From Streptomyces sp. H39-S7 (lineage in GTDB: Bacteria; Actinomycetota; Actinomycetes; Streptomycetales; Streptomycetaceae), in the NCBI RefSeq assembly GCF_027158205.1, contig NZ_JAPVLU010000012.1, positions 66,864 to 130,863 on the forward strand: 64,000 nt of DNA. Direction: 5' to 3'. Of the stretch, positions 41,530 through 49,304 are shown piece by piece (position 1 is the first letter of the stretch; every line of letters starts with the position of its first letter). The notes beneath the pieces were generated by a model. That model had not been told where the DNA came from, made no database searches, and saw only the letters and a program-made list of their open reading frames with translations. The translations under genes were made by a program, and so were the position numbers.

Positions 41530-41934
41530 ATGACGGTGGGCAATGGACTCGCATGGCTGTTGGACGACCTGACGGAGCGGGTACCGCACGTGCAGCACGC
41601 GCTCGTGCTGTCCAACGACGGCCTGGTGACCGGGGCCAGCGGCAGTCTGGACCGCCCGACGGCCGAGCACCTGGCGGCCGTTTCGTCCGGGTTCCACAGC
41701 CTCGCGAAGGGCGCGGGCCGGCAGTTCGGGGTCGGCGCGGTACGGCAGACGATGGTGGAGTTCGACGAGGGCTACCTCTTTGTGACCGCGGCCGGTGACG
41801 GCAGTTGCCTGTCGGTGCTGAGCGGCATGGAGGCGGACGTCGGTCAGGTCGCCTACGAGATGACGCTGCTGGTGCACCGGGTCGGCGAGCATCTCGGGGT
41901 CGCGCCCCGGCAGCCCGGGACGACCTCTTCCTGA
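41530..41934 (+). CDS. Second roadblock/LC7 protein (CvnB paralogue)
   Basis: A 134-residue roadblock protein very similar to the cvnB product: LAWLLDDLTERVPHVQHALV, LSNDGLVTGASGSLDRPTAE, FGVGAVRQTMVEFDEGYLFV, ADVGQVAYEMTLLVHRVGEH. ATG 41530 has GGGGAGG 6 nt upstream. It lies 165 bp after cvnD, separated by a GGGGAC-N6-GTCCCC hairpin (41395-41412), so it may have its own promoter. No extra kinase or GTPase accompanies it. It may compete with or replace CvnB in the complex. Confidence 0.9.
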   Translation: MTVGNGLAWLLDDLTERVPHVQHALVLSNDGLVTGASGSLDRPTAEHLAAVSSGFHSLAKGAGRQFGVGAVRQTMVEFDEGYLFVTAAGDGSCLSVLSGMEADVGQVAYEMTLLVHRVGEHLGVAPRQPGTTSS

Positions 41935-41991
41935 GGCTCGGTTGCGGTTGCCTTTGTAGTTGTCGTGGTGGCTGTGGTGGCTGCGGCAGGG

Positions 41992-42000
41992 TTATCCACA
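41992..42000 (+). promoter_or_regulatory. DnaA-box match (TTATCCACA)
   Basis: TTATCCACA is a perfect bacterial DnaA box; the usual Streptomyces form is TTGTCCACA. It stands alone, 71 bp before the DUF6397-type gene, with a TAGATT element at 42030-42035 after it. There is no cluster of boxes, so it is not an origin; it could be a DnaA-controlled promoter or chance. Confidence 0.45.
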
Positions 42001-42070
42001 GGCTGGAGGGGAGGGGCACCGGGCTGCGCTAGATTCGTCACTGTCAGTAGTCGAGGCGGTGGGGGTAGTC

Positions 42071-43078
42071 ATGGCGGTACGGGAGTCACTCGCGGTCGGT
42101 GTGGTCGACGCGGCCTGCGTCGAGAAGGAATCGGCCGCATCGGTCGCATCGGTCGGGGAGCCGGGTGAAGCGCTCGGGATGAACCGGGCCAGGGAAGAAC
42201 TGGAACTGGAACCGGGCGAGTTCGAGCTGGCGATCCAGCTCGGAGAGGTCCGTGCCGTTCCGGCCGGGCACGGCCGAAGGCGTGTCCTGCGCGACGAAGT
42301 CGACCGGCTACGGGCGGCCGAGGGCTTCCCGCAGGCACTGCGGGACCGGCTGCGGGTGGTCGGCAGCGTCGATGGGGCGGAGCTCATCGGCATCAGCCGC
42401 GACCGCTTCGTGAAGCTGGCGAAAGGCGGCCTCATCCGGCCGGTCCGCTGGTACGTCAACCGCTACCGGGCCGTCGTCTGGATGTATCCGGCCGACGAGG
42501 TCGGGCAGTACGCCCGTGATCATCCCGAGGTGCTGCAGAGCAGGCTGCCCGTAACGCTGCGTGGCGCCCTGGACGACGGCGCGGACCACCGGGCGCGCAG
42601 CTGGCGGGCCCGCCGCGTTGGGCACCTGGTGCGGGACGCGGCCGACGCCTGGGAGGAGGCGGCGGTCTGGGCGGCGCTGCTCGGCACCGACGGCGCGGCC
42701 GAGGTGGTGCCGGATCTGTACGAAAGGGCCTACTTGCGCAGGTTGCGGGCGGGTCTGCCACCGGGCAGGCCCGGGGAGTTCGCCTCCCGTGAACTGATCG
42801 ATCAGACGATCACCGCGGACCATCCGGACGAGATCGCCCTGGCCCGACTCTCCCTGGCCGAGGCCCTCGACCGCGCCCGCCGGAGCCGCCCGGCACCCCG
42901 CCCGGATCCCGCGGTTGAGCCGGAGCCGCGCTCGGCCCCCGTCGTGGAGCTGGAGCACGAACCGACGCCGCGCGTGGAGCCGGAGTCCGCGTCGCATCCG
43001 CGGCGGGGGTGGCGGCTGCGGCCGCCGGGGGACTGCGCGGGGACCCGCCGCCGCAAGAAGCTGTTCCGGCGTGAGTGA
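42071..43078 (+). CDS. DUF6397-type protein with MerR-like helix-turn-helix
   Basis: A 335-residue protein I place in the DUF6397 group from memory. An acidic N-terminus (1-45) is followed by two MerR/excisionase-like helix-turn-helix units: LGMNRAREELELEPGEFELA, then GHGRRRVLRDEVDRL, and later GISRDRFVKLAKGGLIRPVR. A helical middle covers about 170-260. The tail (280-335) is Pro/Glu/Arg rich and ends RRKKLFRRE. No membrane helix. It probably binds DNA, with unknown targets. ATG 42071 has GGTGGGGG upstream. A possible DnaA box lies in its promoter region. Confidence 0.75.
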   Translation: MAVRESLAVGVVDAACVEKESAASVASVGEPGEALGMNRAREELELEPGEFELAIQLGEVRAVPAGHGRRRVLRDEVDRLRAAEGFPQALRDRLRVVGSVDGAELIGISRDRFVKLAKGGLIRPVRWYVNRYRAVVWMYPADEVGQYARDHPEVLQSRLPVTLRGALDDGADHRARSWRARRVGHLVRDAADAWEEAAVWAALLGTDGAAEVVPDLYERAYLRRLRAGLPPGRPGEFASRELIDQTITADHPDEIALARLSLAEALDRARRSRPAPRPDPAVEPEPRSAPVVELEHEPTPRVEPESASHPRRGWRLRPPGDCAGTRRRKKLFRRE

Positions 43079-43111
43079 ACAGGAGCGGGCGGCCGCCGGG
43101 CGGGGCGGCGG

Positions 43112-43978
43112 TCAGCCGCCGATCTTGCGGAAGAGCCCTTCCTGCATCACGGAGACCAGCAGCCGGCCCGAGCGGTCGTAGATCTGGCCGCGGGCCAGCC
43201 CGCGGGCGCCCGTCGCGATCGGGGACTCCTGCTCGTAGAGGAACCACTCGTCGGTGCGGAACGGGCGGTGGAACCACATGGCGTGGTCCAGCGAGGCCAT
43301 GTCGAAGCCGCGCGGGCCCCACAGCGGTTCGATCGGTACCCGTACCGCGTCGAGCAGCATCATGTCGCTCGCGTAGGTGAGCGCGCAGGTGTGCACCAGC
43401 GGATCGTCACCCAGCGGTCCCACCGCGCGCATCCACACCGCGCTGCGCGGCTCGGCGCCCTCGATCTCCTCGGGCGTCCAGCGCAACCGCTCGACGTAGC
43501 GGATGTCGAACGGCTGGCGGCGGGCCATCCGCTCCAGCGACTCCGGCAGTACCCCCAGGTGTTCGCGCAGCTCGTCGCCCAGCTTCGGCAGGCTCTCGGG
43601 CTCGGGCACCTCCGGCATCGGGATCTGGTGCTCGAAACCCGGTTCCGACTGATGGAAGGAGGCGGTCAGATTGAAGATCGTGCGACCCTGCTGGATCGCC
43701 ACCACCCGCCGGGTGGTGAACGACCGGCCGTCGCGGACCCGTTCGACCTGGTACACGATCGGCACGCCGGGGCGGCCGGGCCGCAGGAAGTACGCGTGCA
43801 GCGAGTGCACCGGCCGCTCGCCGTCCGTGGTGCGGCCGGCCGCGACGAGCGCCTGGCCCGCGACCTGCCCGCCGAACACGCGCTGCAGCCGCTCCTCGGG
43901 GCTGCGGCCGCGGAAGATGTTCTCCTCGATCCGTTCCAGGTCGAGCAGATCCACCAGCCGTTCGGCGGGGTTGGTCAT
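43112..43978 (-). CDS. tesB: Acyl-CoA thioesterase II (TesB)
   Basis: A 288-residue double-hotdog thioesterase. Typical segments: ERLQRVFGGQVAGQALVAAG (about 29-48), VHSLHAYFLRPGRPGVPIVY, RRVVAIQQGRTIFNLTASFH and, in the second hotdog, MASLDHAMWFHRPFRTDEWF with the catalytic Asp, then GQIYDRSGRLLVSVMQEGLF. Length and motifs match E. coli TesB. It hydrolyses medium and long acyl-CoAs to acid and CoA. It begins 25 bp after the helicase stop and is probably co-transcribed with it. Confidence 0.95.
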   Translation of the reverse strand: MTNPAERLVDLLDLERIEENIFRGRSPEERLQRVFGGQVAGQALVAAGRTTDGERPVHSLHAYFLRPGRPGVPIVYQVERVRDGRSFTTRRVVAIQQGRTIFNLTASFHQSEPGFEHQIPMPEVPEPESLPKLGDELREHLGVLPESLERMARRQPFDIRYVERLRWTPEEIEGAEPRSAVWMRAVGPLGDDPLVHTCALTYASDMMLLDAVRVPIEPLWGPRGFDMASLDHAMWFHRPFRTDEWFLYEQESPIATGARGLARGQIYDRSGRLLVSVMQEGLFRKIGG

Positions 43979-44003
43979 CGGAACTCCTTCGTGTCGTGCC
44001 CGG

Positions 44004-46517
44004 TCACATTTCGCCGACGGTCGTCACGCGGATGACCGCCCGGCCCTCTTCGTCGGAGGCTGCCAGATCGACCTCGGCGGAGATACCCCAGCCATGGTCG
44101 CCGTTGGGGTCCGCGAAGGTCTGGCGGACCCGCCAGAGCGAGTGCTCCGGCTGCTCCTCGATCTGCAGCAGCTTCGGGCCGCGGGCGTCCGGGCCGGTGC
44201 CCAGGTCGTCGTACTCGTCCCAGTACGCGTCCATCGCCTCCGCCCACGCGTCGGCGTCCCAGCCGGACTCGGCGTCCAGCTCGGCCAGCGAGTTGTACTT
44301 CTCCAGCGCGGCCAGCTCCACCCTGCGGAACATGGCGTTGCGCACCAGCACCCGGAAGGCGCGGGCATTGGCGGTGACCGGCTTGACCTGGTCGGCCCGC
44401 TCGGCGGCCTGCTCGGCCGTCTCGACCTCGGGGTTGGCGAGCTGCTCCCACTCGTCCAGCAGGCTGGAGTCGACCTGGCGCACCAGTTCGCCGAGCCACG
44501 CGGTCAGGTCCTGGAGGTCCTCGGACTTGAGGTCGTCCGGGACGGTGTGCTCCAGGGCCTTGTACGCGCCGGCGAGGTAGCGCAGCACGATCCCCTCGGT
44601 GCGGGCCAGTTCATAGTGCGAGGTGAACTCGGAGAACGTCATGGCGCGCTCGTACATGTCGCGCACGATCGACTTGGGGGACAGCGGGTGGTCACCGACC
44701 CACGGGTGGCTCTGCCGGTAGACGTTGTAGGCGTGGGAGAGCAGTTCCTCCAGCGGCTTGGGGTAGCTGACGTCCTGCAGCCGCTCCATCCGCTCCTCGT
44801 ACTCGACCCCGTCGGCCTTCATCAGCCCGATCGCCTCGCCGCGCGCCTTGTTCTGCTGCGCGGCCAGGATCTGCCGGGGGTCGTCGAGCGTGGACTCGAC
44901 GACGGAGACCATGTCCAGGGCGTACGACGGCGACTCCTTGTCGAGCAGTTCGAAGGAGGCCAGCGCGAACGTGGACAGCGGCTGATTCAGCGCGAAGTCC
45001 GACTGGAGGTCGACGGTGAGCCGGACGATGCGGCCCTCCGCGTCCGGCTCCGCCAGCCGCTCCACGACGCCGCCCGCCTCGAGGGAACGGAAGATGGCGA
45101 TGGCCCGCCGGATGTGCCGCAGCTGGTTGCGGCGCGACTCGTGGTTGTCCTCCAGCAGGTGCCGCATCGCTTCGAAGGCGTTGCCCGGCCGGGCGATCAC
45201 CGAGAGCAGCATGGTGTGGGTGACCCGGAAACGCGAGGTGAGCGGCTCGGGGTCGGAGGCGATCAGCTTCTCGAAGGTCGCGTCGGACCAGTTGACGAAG
45301 CCCTCGGGGGCCTTCTTCCTGACCACCTTGCGGAGCTTCTTCGGGTCGTCCCCCGCCTTGGCGACGGCCTTCTTGTTCTCGATGACGTGCTCGGGGGCCT
45401 GCGCGACGACGAATCCGGCGGTGTCGAACCCGGCGCGGCCGGCCCGTCCGGCGATCTGGTGGAACTCCCTGGCCCGCAGGGTGCGGACCCGCGTGCCGTC
45501 GTACTTCGTCAGGGCGGTGAAGAGAACGGTCCTGATCGGCACGTTGACACCGACACCGAGCGTGTCCGTACCGCAGATGACCTTCAGCAGACCCGCCTGC
45601 GCGAGCTTCTCCACCAGGCGCCGGTACTTCGGCAGCATGCCGGCGTGGTGCACGCCGATGCCGTGCCGGACGAACCGGGAGAGGTTGCGGCCGAACGTGG
45701 TGGTGAAGCGGAAACTGCCGATCAGCTCGGCGATGGCGTCCTTCTCGGCGCGCGTGCACATGTTGATGCTCATCAGCGCCTGCGCCCGCTCGACGGCCGC
45801 CGCCTGGGTGAAGTGCACGATGTAGACGGGCGACTGCCGGGTCTCCAGCAGCTCCGTCAGCGTTTCCGTCAGCGGCGTCACCACGTACTCGTAGGAGAGC
45901 GGCACCGGCCGGGTCGCCGACCGCACGACGGTCGTCGGGCGTCCCGTGCGGCGGGTGAGGTCCTCCTCGAAGCGGGACATGTCGCCGAGGGTCGCGGACA
46001 TCAGCACGAACTGGGCCTGCGGAAGCTCCAGCAGCGGGATCTGCCAGGCCCAGCCGCGGTCCGGTTCGGCGTAGAAGTGGAACTCGTCCATGACGACCTG
46101 GCCGACGTCGGCGTTCCGGCCGTCCCGCAGCGCTATCGAGGCGAGCACCTCGGCCGTGCAGCAGATGACCGGTGCGTCCGGGTTGACGGAGGCGTCGCCG
46201 GTCAGCATGCCGACGTTCTCGGTGCCGAAGAGCTTGCAGAGGTCGAAGAACTTTTCCGACACCAGGGCCTTGATGGGAGCGGTGTAGAAGGTGACCTGGT
46301 CCTTCGCCAGCGCGGCGAAGTGTGCCCCCGCCGCGACCAGGCTCTTGCCGGAGCCGGTCGGGGTCGACAGGATCACGTTCGCCCCGGAGACGACCTCGAT
46401 CAGCGCTTCCTCCTGGGCGGGGTAGAGCGTGATGCCCTGGCTCTCCGTCCAGGTCGAGAAGGCTTCGTACAGGGCATCGGGGTCGGCCTCGGAAGGCAGC
46501 TGATCAATAAGGGTCAC
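44004..46517 (-). CDS. Ski2-like superfamily 2 helicase with DUF3516 C-terminus
   Basis: An 837-residue DEAD/DEAH-box helicase. GTG 46517 (VTLIDQLPSEADPD) has GGTGG before it. Motif I STPTGSGKSL (K58), motif II MDEFHFY, motif III MSATLGDMS, motif V GTDTLGVGVN and motif VI QIAGRAGRAGFD are all intact. The C-terminal half (about 420-837) is the DUF3516 helical region that distinguishes this actinobacterial group. It is related to RNA-unwinding Ski2/Dob1 enzymes; whether it acts on RNA or DNA is not shown. Its operon partner is tesB, with no obvious functional link. Confidence 0.92.
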   Translation of the reverse strand: MTLIDQLPSEADPDALYEAFSTWTESQGITLYPAQEEALIEVVSGANVILSTPTGSGKSLVAAGAHFAALAKDQVTFYTAPIKALVSEKFFDLCKLFGTENVGMLTGDASVNPDAPVICCTAEVLASIALRDGRNADVGQVVMDEFHFYAEPDRGWAWQIPLLELPQAQFVLMSATLGDMSRFEEDLTRRTGRPTTVVRSATRPVPLSYEYVVTPLTETLTELLETRQSPVYIVHFTQAAAVERAQALMSINMCTRAEKDAIAELIGSFRFTTTFGRNLSRFVRHGIGVHHAGMLPKYRRLVEKLAQAGLLKVICGTDTLGVGVNVPIRTVLFTALTKYDGTRVRTLRAREFHQIAGRAGRAGFDTAGFVVAQAPEHVIENKKAVAKAGDDPKKLRKVVRKKAPEGFVNWSDATFEKLIASDPEPLTSRFRVTHTMLLSVIARPGNAFEAMRHLLEDNHESRRNQLRHIRRAIAIFRSLEAGGVVERLAEPDAEGRIVRLTVDLQSDFALNQPLSTFALASFELLDKESPSYALDMVSVVESTLDDPRQILAAQQNKARGEAIGLMKADGVEYEERMERLQDVSYPKPLEELLSHAYNVYRQSHPWVGDHPLSPKSIVRDMYERAMTFSEFTSHYELARTEGIVLRYLAGAYKALEHTVPDDLKSEDLQDLTAWLGELVRQVDSSLLDEWEQLANPEVETAEQAAERADQVKPVTANARAFRVLVRNAMFRRVELAALEKYNSLAELDAESGWDADAWAEAMDAYWDEYDDLGTGPDARGPKLLQIEEQPEHSLWRVRQTFADPNGDHGWGISAEVDLAASDEEGRAVIRVTTVGEM

Positions 46518-46650
46518 CCCACCATCTTGCCTGGCTTCGGGCCCTGCGGCGGAACCGGCGGAAATACCGAAGATCACCAAAGGTATGGTGTGCCGTCGAC
46601 TGGGCGTCAACTCCGCCTGCGGGCGGGCAGAAAGGGGCGGGGCACCACAC

Positions 46651-47445
46651 ATGATGGGACCGGCACATTCACTTTCCGGAGCGGCGGCATGGCTGGGGGT
46701 GGGAGCGGGCGCGGCCGCGCTCGACCATCCCATGCCATGGCCGACGCTGGTCGTCGGCGCCCTGATCTGCGCCGGAGCCGCTCTCGCTCCGGACCTGGAC
46801 CACAAGGCGGCGACCATATCGCGCGCTTTCGGGCCCATCTCCAGAGCCTTGTGCGAGATCATCGACAAGCTGTCGTACGCGACGTACAAGGCCACCCGTA
46901 TGAAGGGCGACCCGCGCCGGACCGGTGGGCACCGCACGCTGACGCACACCTGGCTGTGGGCGGTCCTGATCGGCGGCGGGTGTTCGGCGGCCGCGCTGTT
47001 CGGCGGGCGCTGGGCGGTGCTCGGCATCCTCTTCGTCCACATGGTGCTGGCCGTCGAAGGGCTGCTGTGGCGCCAGGCCCGGGCCTCCAGCGATGTGCTG
47101 GTCTGGCTGCTCGGGGCGACGGCTGCCTGGATGCTGGCCGATGTCCTGGACGACCCGGGCAACGGCAAGGACTGGCTCTTCACCGAGCCCGGCCAGCACT
47201 ACCTGTGGATCGGGATCCCGATCGTGCTGGGCTCGCTCGTGCACTGCATCGGCGACGCCCTGACCGTGTCCGGCTGCCCGGTGCTGTGGCCCATCCCGAT
47301 CGGCCGCAAGCGCTGGTACCCGATGGGGCCGCCGAAGTTCATGCGGTTCCGGGCCGGCAGCTGGGTCGAGATCAAGGTGCTCACCCCGGCGTTCTTCATC
47401 CTGGGCGGCGTCGGGGCGCTGGGCGCCCTGGGCATCCTGGGCTGA
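46651..47445 (+). CDS. YdjM-type membrane-bound metal-dependent hydrolase family protein
   Basis: A 264-residue membrane protein. ATG 46651 (MMGPAHSLSG) was chosen for family fit. Hallmarks: HSLSGAAAW (about 6-14), APDLDHKAATISR (about 47-59) and GGHRTLTHTW (about 92-101), whose His and Asp residues may form a metal site; then about five helices. The family (YdjM/LexA-regulated type) has no proven enzyme activity. It is divergent from the helicase and convergent with the ABC exporter genes, with a terminator at 47457-47489. Confidence 0.87.
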   Translation: MMGPAHSLSGAAAWLGVGAGAAALDHPMPWPTLVVGALICAGAALAPDLDHKAATISRAFGPISRALCEIIDKLSYATYKATRMKGDPRRTGGHRTLTHTWLWAVLIGGGCSAAALFGGRWAVLGILFVHMVLAVEGLLWRQARASSDVLVWLLGATAAWMLADVLDDPGNGKDWLFTEPGQHYLWIGIPIVLGSLVHCIGDALTVSGCPVLWPIPIGRKRWYPMGPPKFMRFRAGSWVEIKVLTPAFFILGGVGALGALGILG

Positions 47446-47456
47446 CGCCCCCCGTT

Positions 47457-47489
47457 CCGTGCCCGCCGCCGAAAGGGCGGCAGGCACGG
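47457..47489. terminator. Bidirectional hairpin terminator
   Basis: CCGTGCC, one mismatch and GCCGCC (47457-47470) pair with GGCGGC, mismatch and GGCACGG (47476-47489). It lies between the convergent YdjM-type gene and the ABC exporter operon. Confidence 0.8.
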
Positions 47490-47522
47490 CACGCGGGGAC
47501 GGCAAGCCGCGGGCGGCGCGGG

Positions 47523-49304
47523 CTAGCCGTGCCAGGAGCGCCACAGGGCCGCGTACGCCCCGTCCGCCTCGACCAGCTGGTCGTGGCTGCCGAGCTCGCT
47601 GATCCGGCCCTCCTCGACGACCGCGATGACATCCGCGTCGTGCGCGGTGTGCAGCCGGTGCGCGATGGCGATCACGGTCCGGCCCTCCAGCACCCGCGCC
47701 AGCGAGCGCTCCAGATGCCGGGCGGCCCGCGGGTCGAGCAGCGAGGTCGCCTCGTCCAGTACGAGGGTGTGCGGATCGGCGAGCACCAGGCGCGCCAGGG
47801 CGACCTGCTGGGCCTGGGCCGGGGTGAGCGTGGAGCCGCCGGAGCCGACCTCGGTGCCCAGCCCGTCGTCCAGCGCCCGCGCCCAGCCGTCGGCGTCCAC
47901 CGCGACCAGCGCGTCCCACAGCTCGGGATCGTCGGCCCCGGACCGGGCCAGCCGCAGGTTGTCCCGCAGCGAGCCGACGAAGACGTGGTGCTCCTGGTTG
48001 ACCAGCGCCACATGCCGCCGTACCTGCTCGGCCGGCATCCGGGCCAGCTCCGCCCCGCCGAGGGTCACCTCACCGGTACGCGGTGCGTAGATCCCGGCGA
48101 GCAGCCGCCCGAGGGTGGACTTGCCCGCCCCCGAGGGCCCGACCAGCGCCAGCCGGGTGCCCGGCCGCAGCCGCAGCGACACCCCGTGCAGCACGTCGCT
48201 GCCCGCCCGGTAGCCGAAGCGCACCTCGTCTGCGTGCATGTCGCGGCCGTCCGGGACGATCCGCTCGTCCGACCGGTGCTCCTCGACCTCGCGGACCCCG
48301 ACCAGCCGGGCCAGCGAGACCTGGGCCACCTGCAGCTCGTCGTACCAGCGCAGGATCAGGTTGACGGGATCGACGAGCATCTGCGCGTAGAGCGCCCCGG
48401 TGGTCAGTTCGCCGACCGATACCCAGCCGTGCAGCGCGAAGGTCCCGCCGATCATCAGCACCGACGCCAGGATCAGGGTGTGCGTCAGGTTGATCACCGG
48501 GAAGAGCACGCTGCGCAGCCACATCGTGTAGCGCTCCCAGCCGACCCAGGTCCTGATCCGCTCGTCGGACTCCTTGATCCGGCGGGCGCCCAGCCCGTGC
48601 GCCTCGATGGTCCGGCCGGCGTCGACCGACTCGGCGAGCGCGGCGGCGACGGCCGCGTAGCCGGCGGCCTCGGAGCGGTAGCCGGCGGGTGCGCGCCGGA
48701 AGTACCAGCGGCAGCCGACGAGCAGCAGCGGCAGTGCGACCAGTACCGACAGCGCCAGCGGGGGAGAGGTGACGGCGAGCGCGCCGAGCAGCAGCGCGGC
48801 CCACACCACGGCGATGGCCAGTTGCGGCACGGCCTCGCGCATGGCGTTCGAGAGCCGGTCGATGTCGGTGGTGATCCGGGACAGCAGATCGCCGGTGCCG
48901 GCCCGCTCCAGCACACCGGGCGGCAGCCCGACGGACCGGACGAGGAAGTCCTCGCGCAGGTCGGCGAGCATCCGCTCGCCGAGGATCGCACCGCGCAGCC
49001 GCACCAGCCGGACGAATCCGGCCTGTACGGCGAGCGCGGTGAGGAAGAGCCCGACCGTGAGCTCCAGATGCAGCTCCCGGCGTCCGGCCGACAGGTCCTC
49101 GACCAGCTGTCCCAGCAGGTACGGCCCGACCATGGAGGCGACCACGGCGACGGTGTTGACGGCGACGAGCAGGATGAAGGCGCCGCGGTGGCGCCGGGCC
49201 AGCTCGGTCACGTAGGTGCGTACGGTGGCCGGCGAACCGACCGGCAGCGTCGTCGTCTGCTGCGGCGCGTCCGGATCGTGCTCCGGCGGCTTCACGCCGA
49301 TCAT
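47523..49304 (-). CDS. Heterodimeric ABC exporter, subunit with intact Walker A and degenerate signature
   Basis: A 593-residue half-transporter: six-helix membrane domain (about 30-320) then an ATPase domain (about 350-590). Walker A is intact (GPSGAGKSTLG, K395), as are the Walker B Glu (LVLDEATS, E518) and the switch His (IAIAHRLHT, H549). The signature LSGGQ is replaced by L493-T-P-A-Q497. It overlaps the upstream partner gene by 4 bp (ATGA). Pairing its Walker A with the partner's normal LSGGQ gives one complete ATP site; the second site is degenerate on both sides. The pair is probably a multidrug or peptide exporter; substrate unknown. Confidence 0.93.
   Translation of the reverse strand: MIGVKPPEHDPDAPQQTTTLPVGSPATVRTYVTELARRHRGAFILLVAVNTVAVVASMVGPYLLGQLVEDLSAGRRELHLELTVGLFLTALAVQAGFVRLVRLRGAILGERMLADLREDFLVRSVGLPPGVLERAGTGDLLSRITTDIDRLSNAMREAVPQLAIAVVWAALLLGALAVTSPPLALSVLVALPLLLVGCRWYFRRAPAGYRSEAAGYAAVAAALAESVDAGRTIEAHGLGARRIKESDERIRTWVGWERYTMWLRSVLFPVINLTHTLILASVLMIGGTFALHGWVSVGELTTGALYAQMLVDPVNLILRWYDELQVAQVSLARLVGVREVEEHRSDERIVPDGRDMHADEVRFGYRAGSDVLHGVSLRLRPGTRLALVGPSGAGKSTLGRLLAGIYAPRTGEVTLGGAELARMPAEQVRRHVALVNQEHHVFVGSLRDNLRLARSGADDPELWDALVAVDADGWARALDDGLGTEVGSGGSTLTPAQAQQVALARLVLADPHTLVLDEATSLLDPRAARHLERSLARVLEGRTVIAIAHRLHTAHDADVIAVVEEGRISELGSHDQLVEADGAYAALWRSWHG

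Noticed and set aside
41992-42000. Replication origin
   Set aside because: Only one DnaA box is present, with no cluster and no dnaA, dnaN or gyr genes nearby.
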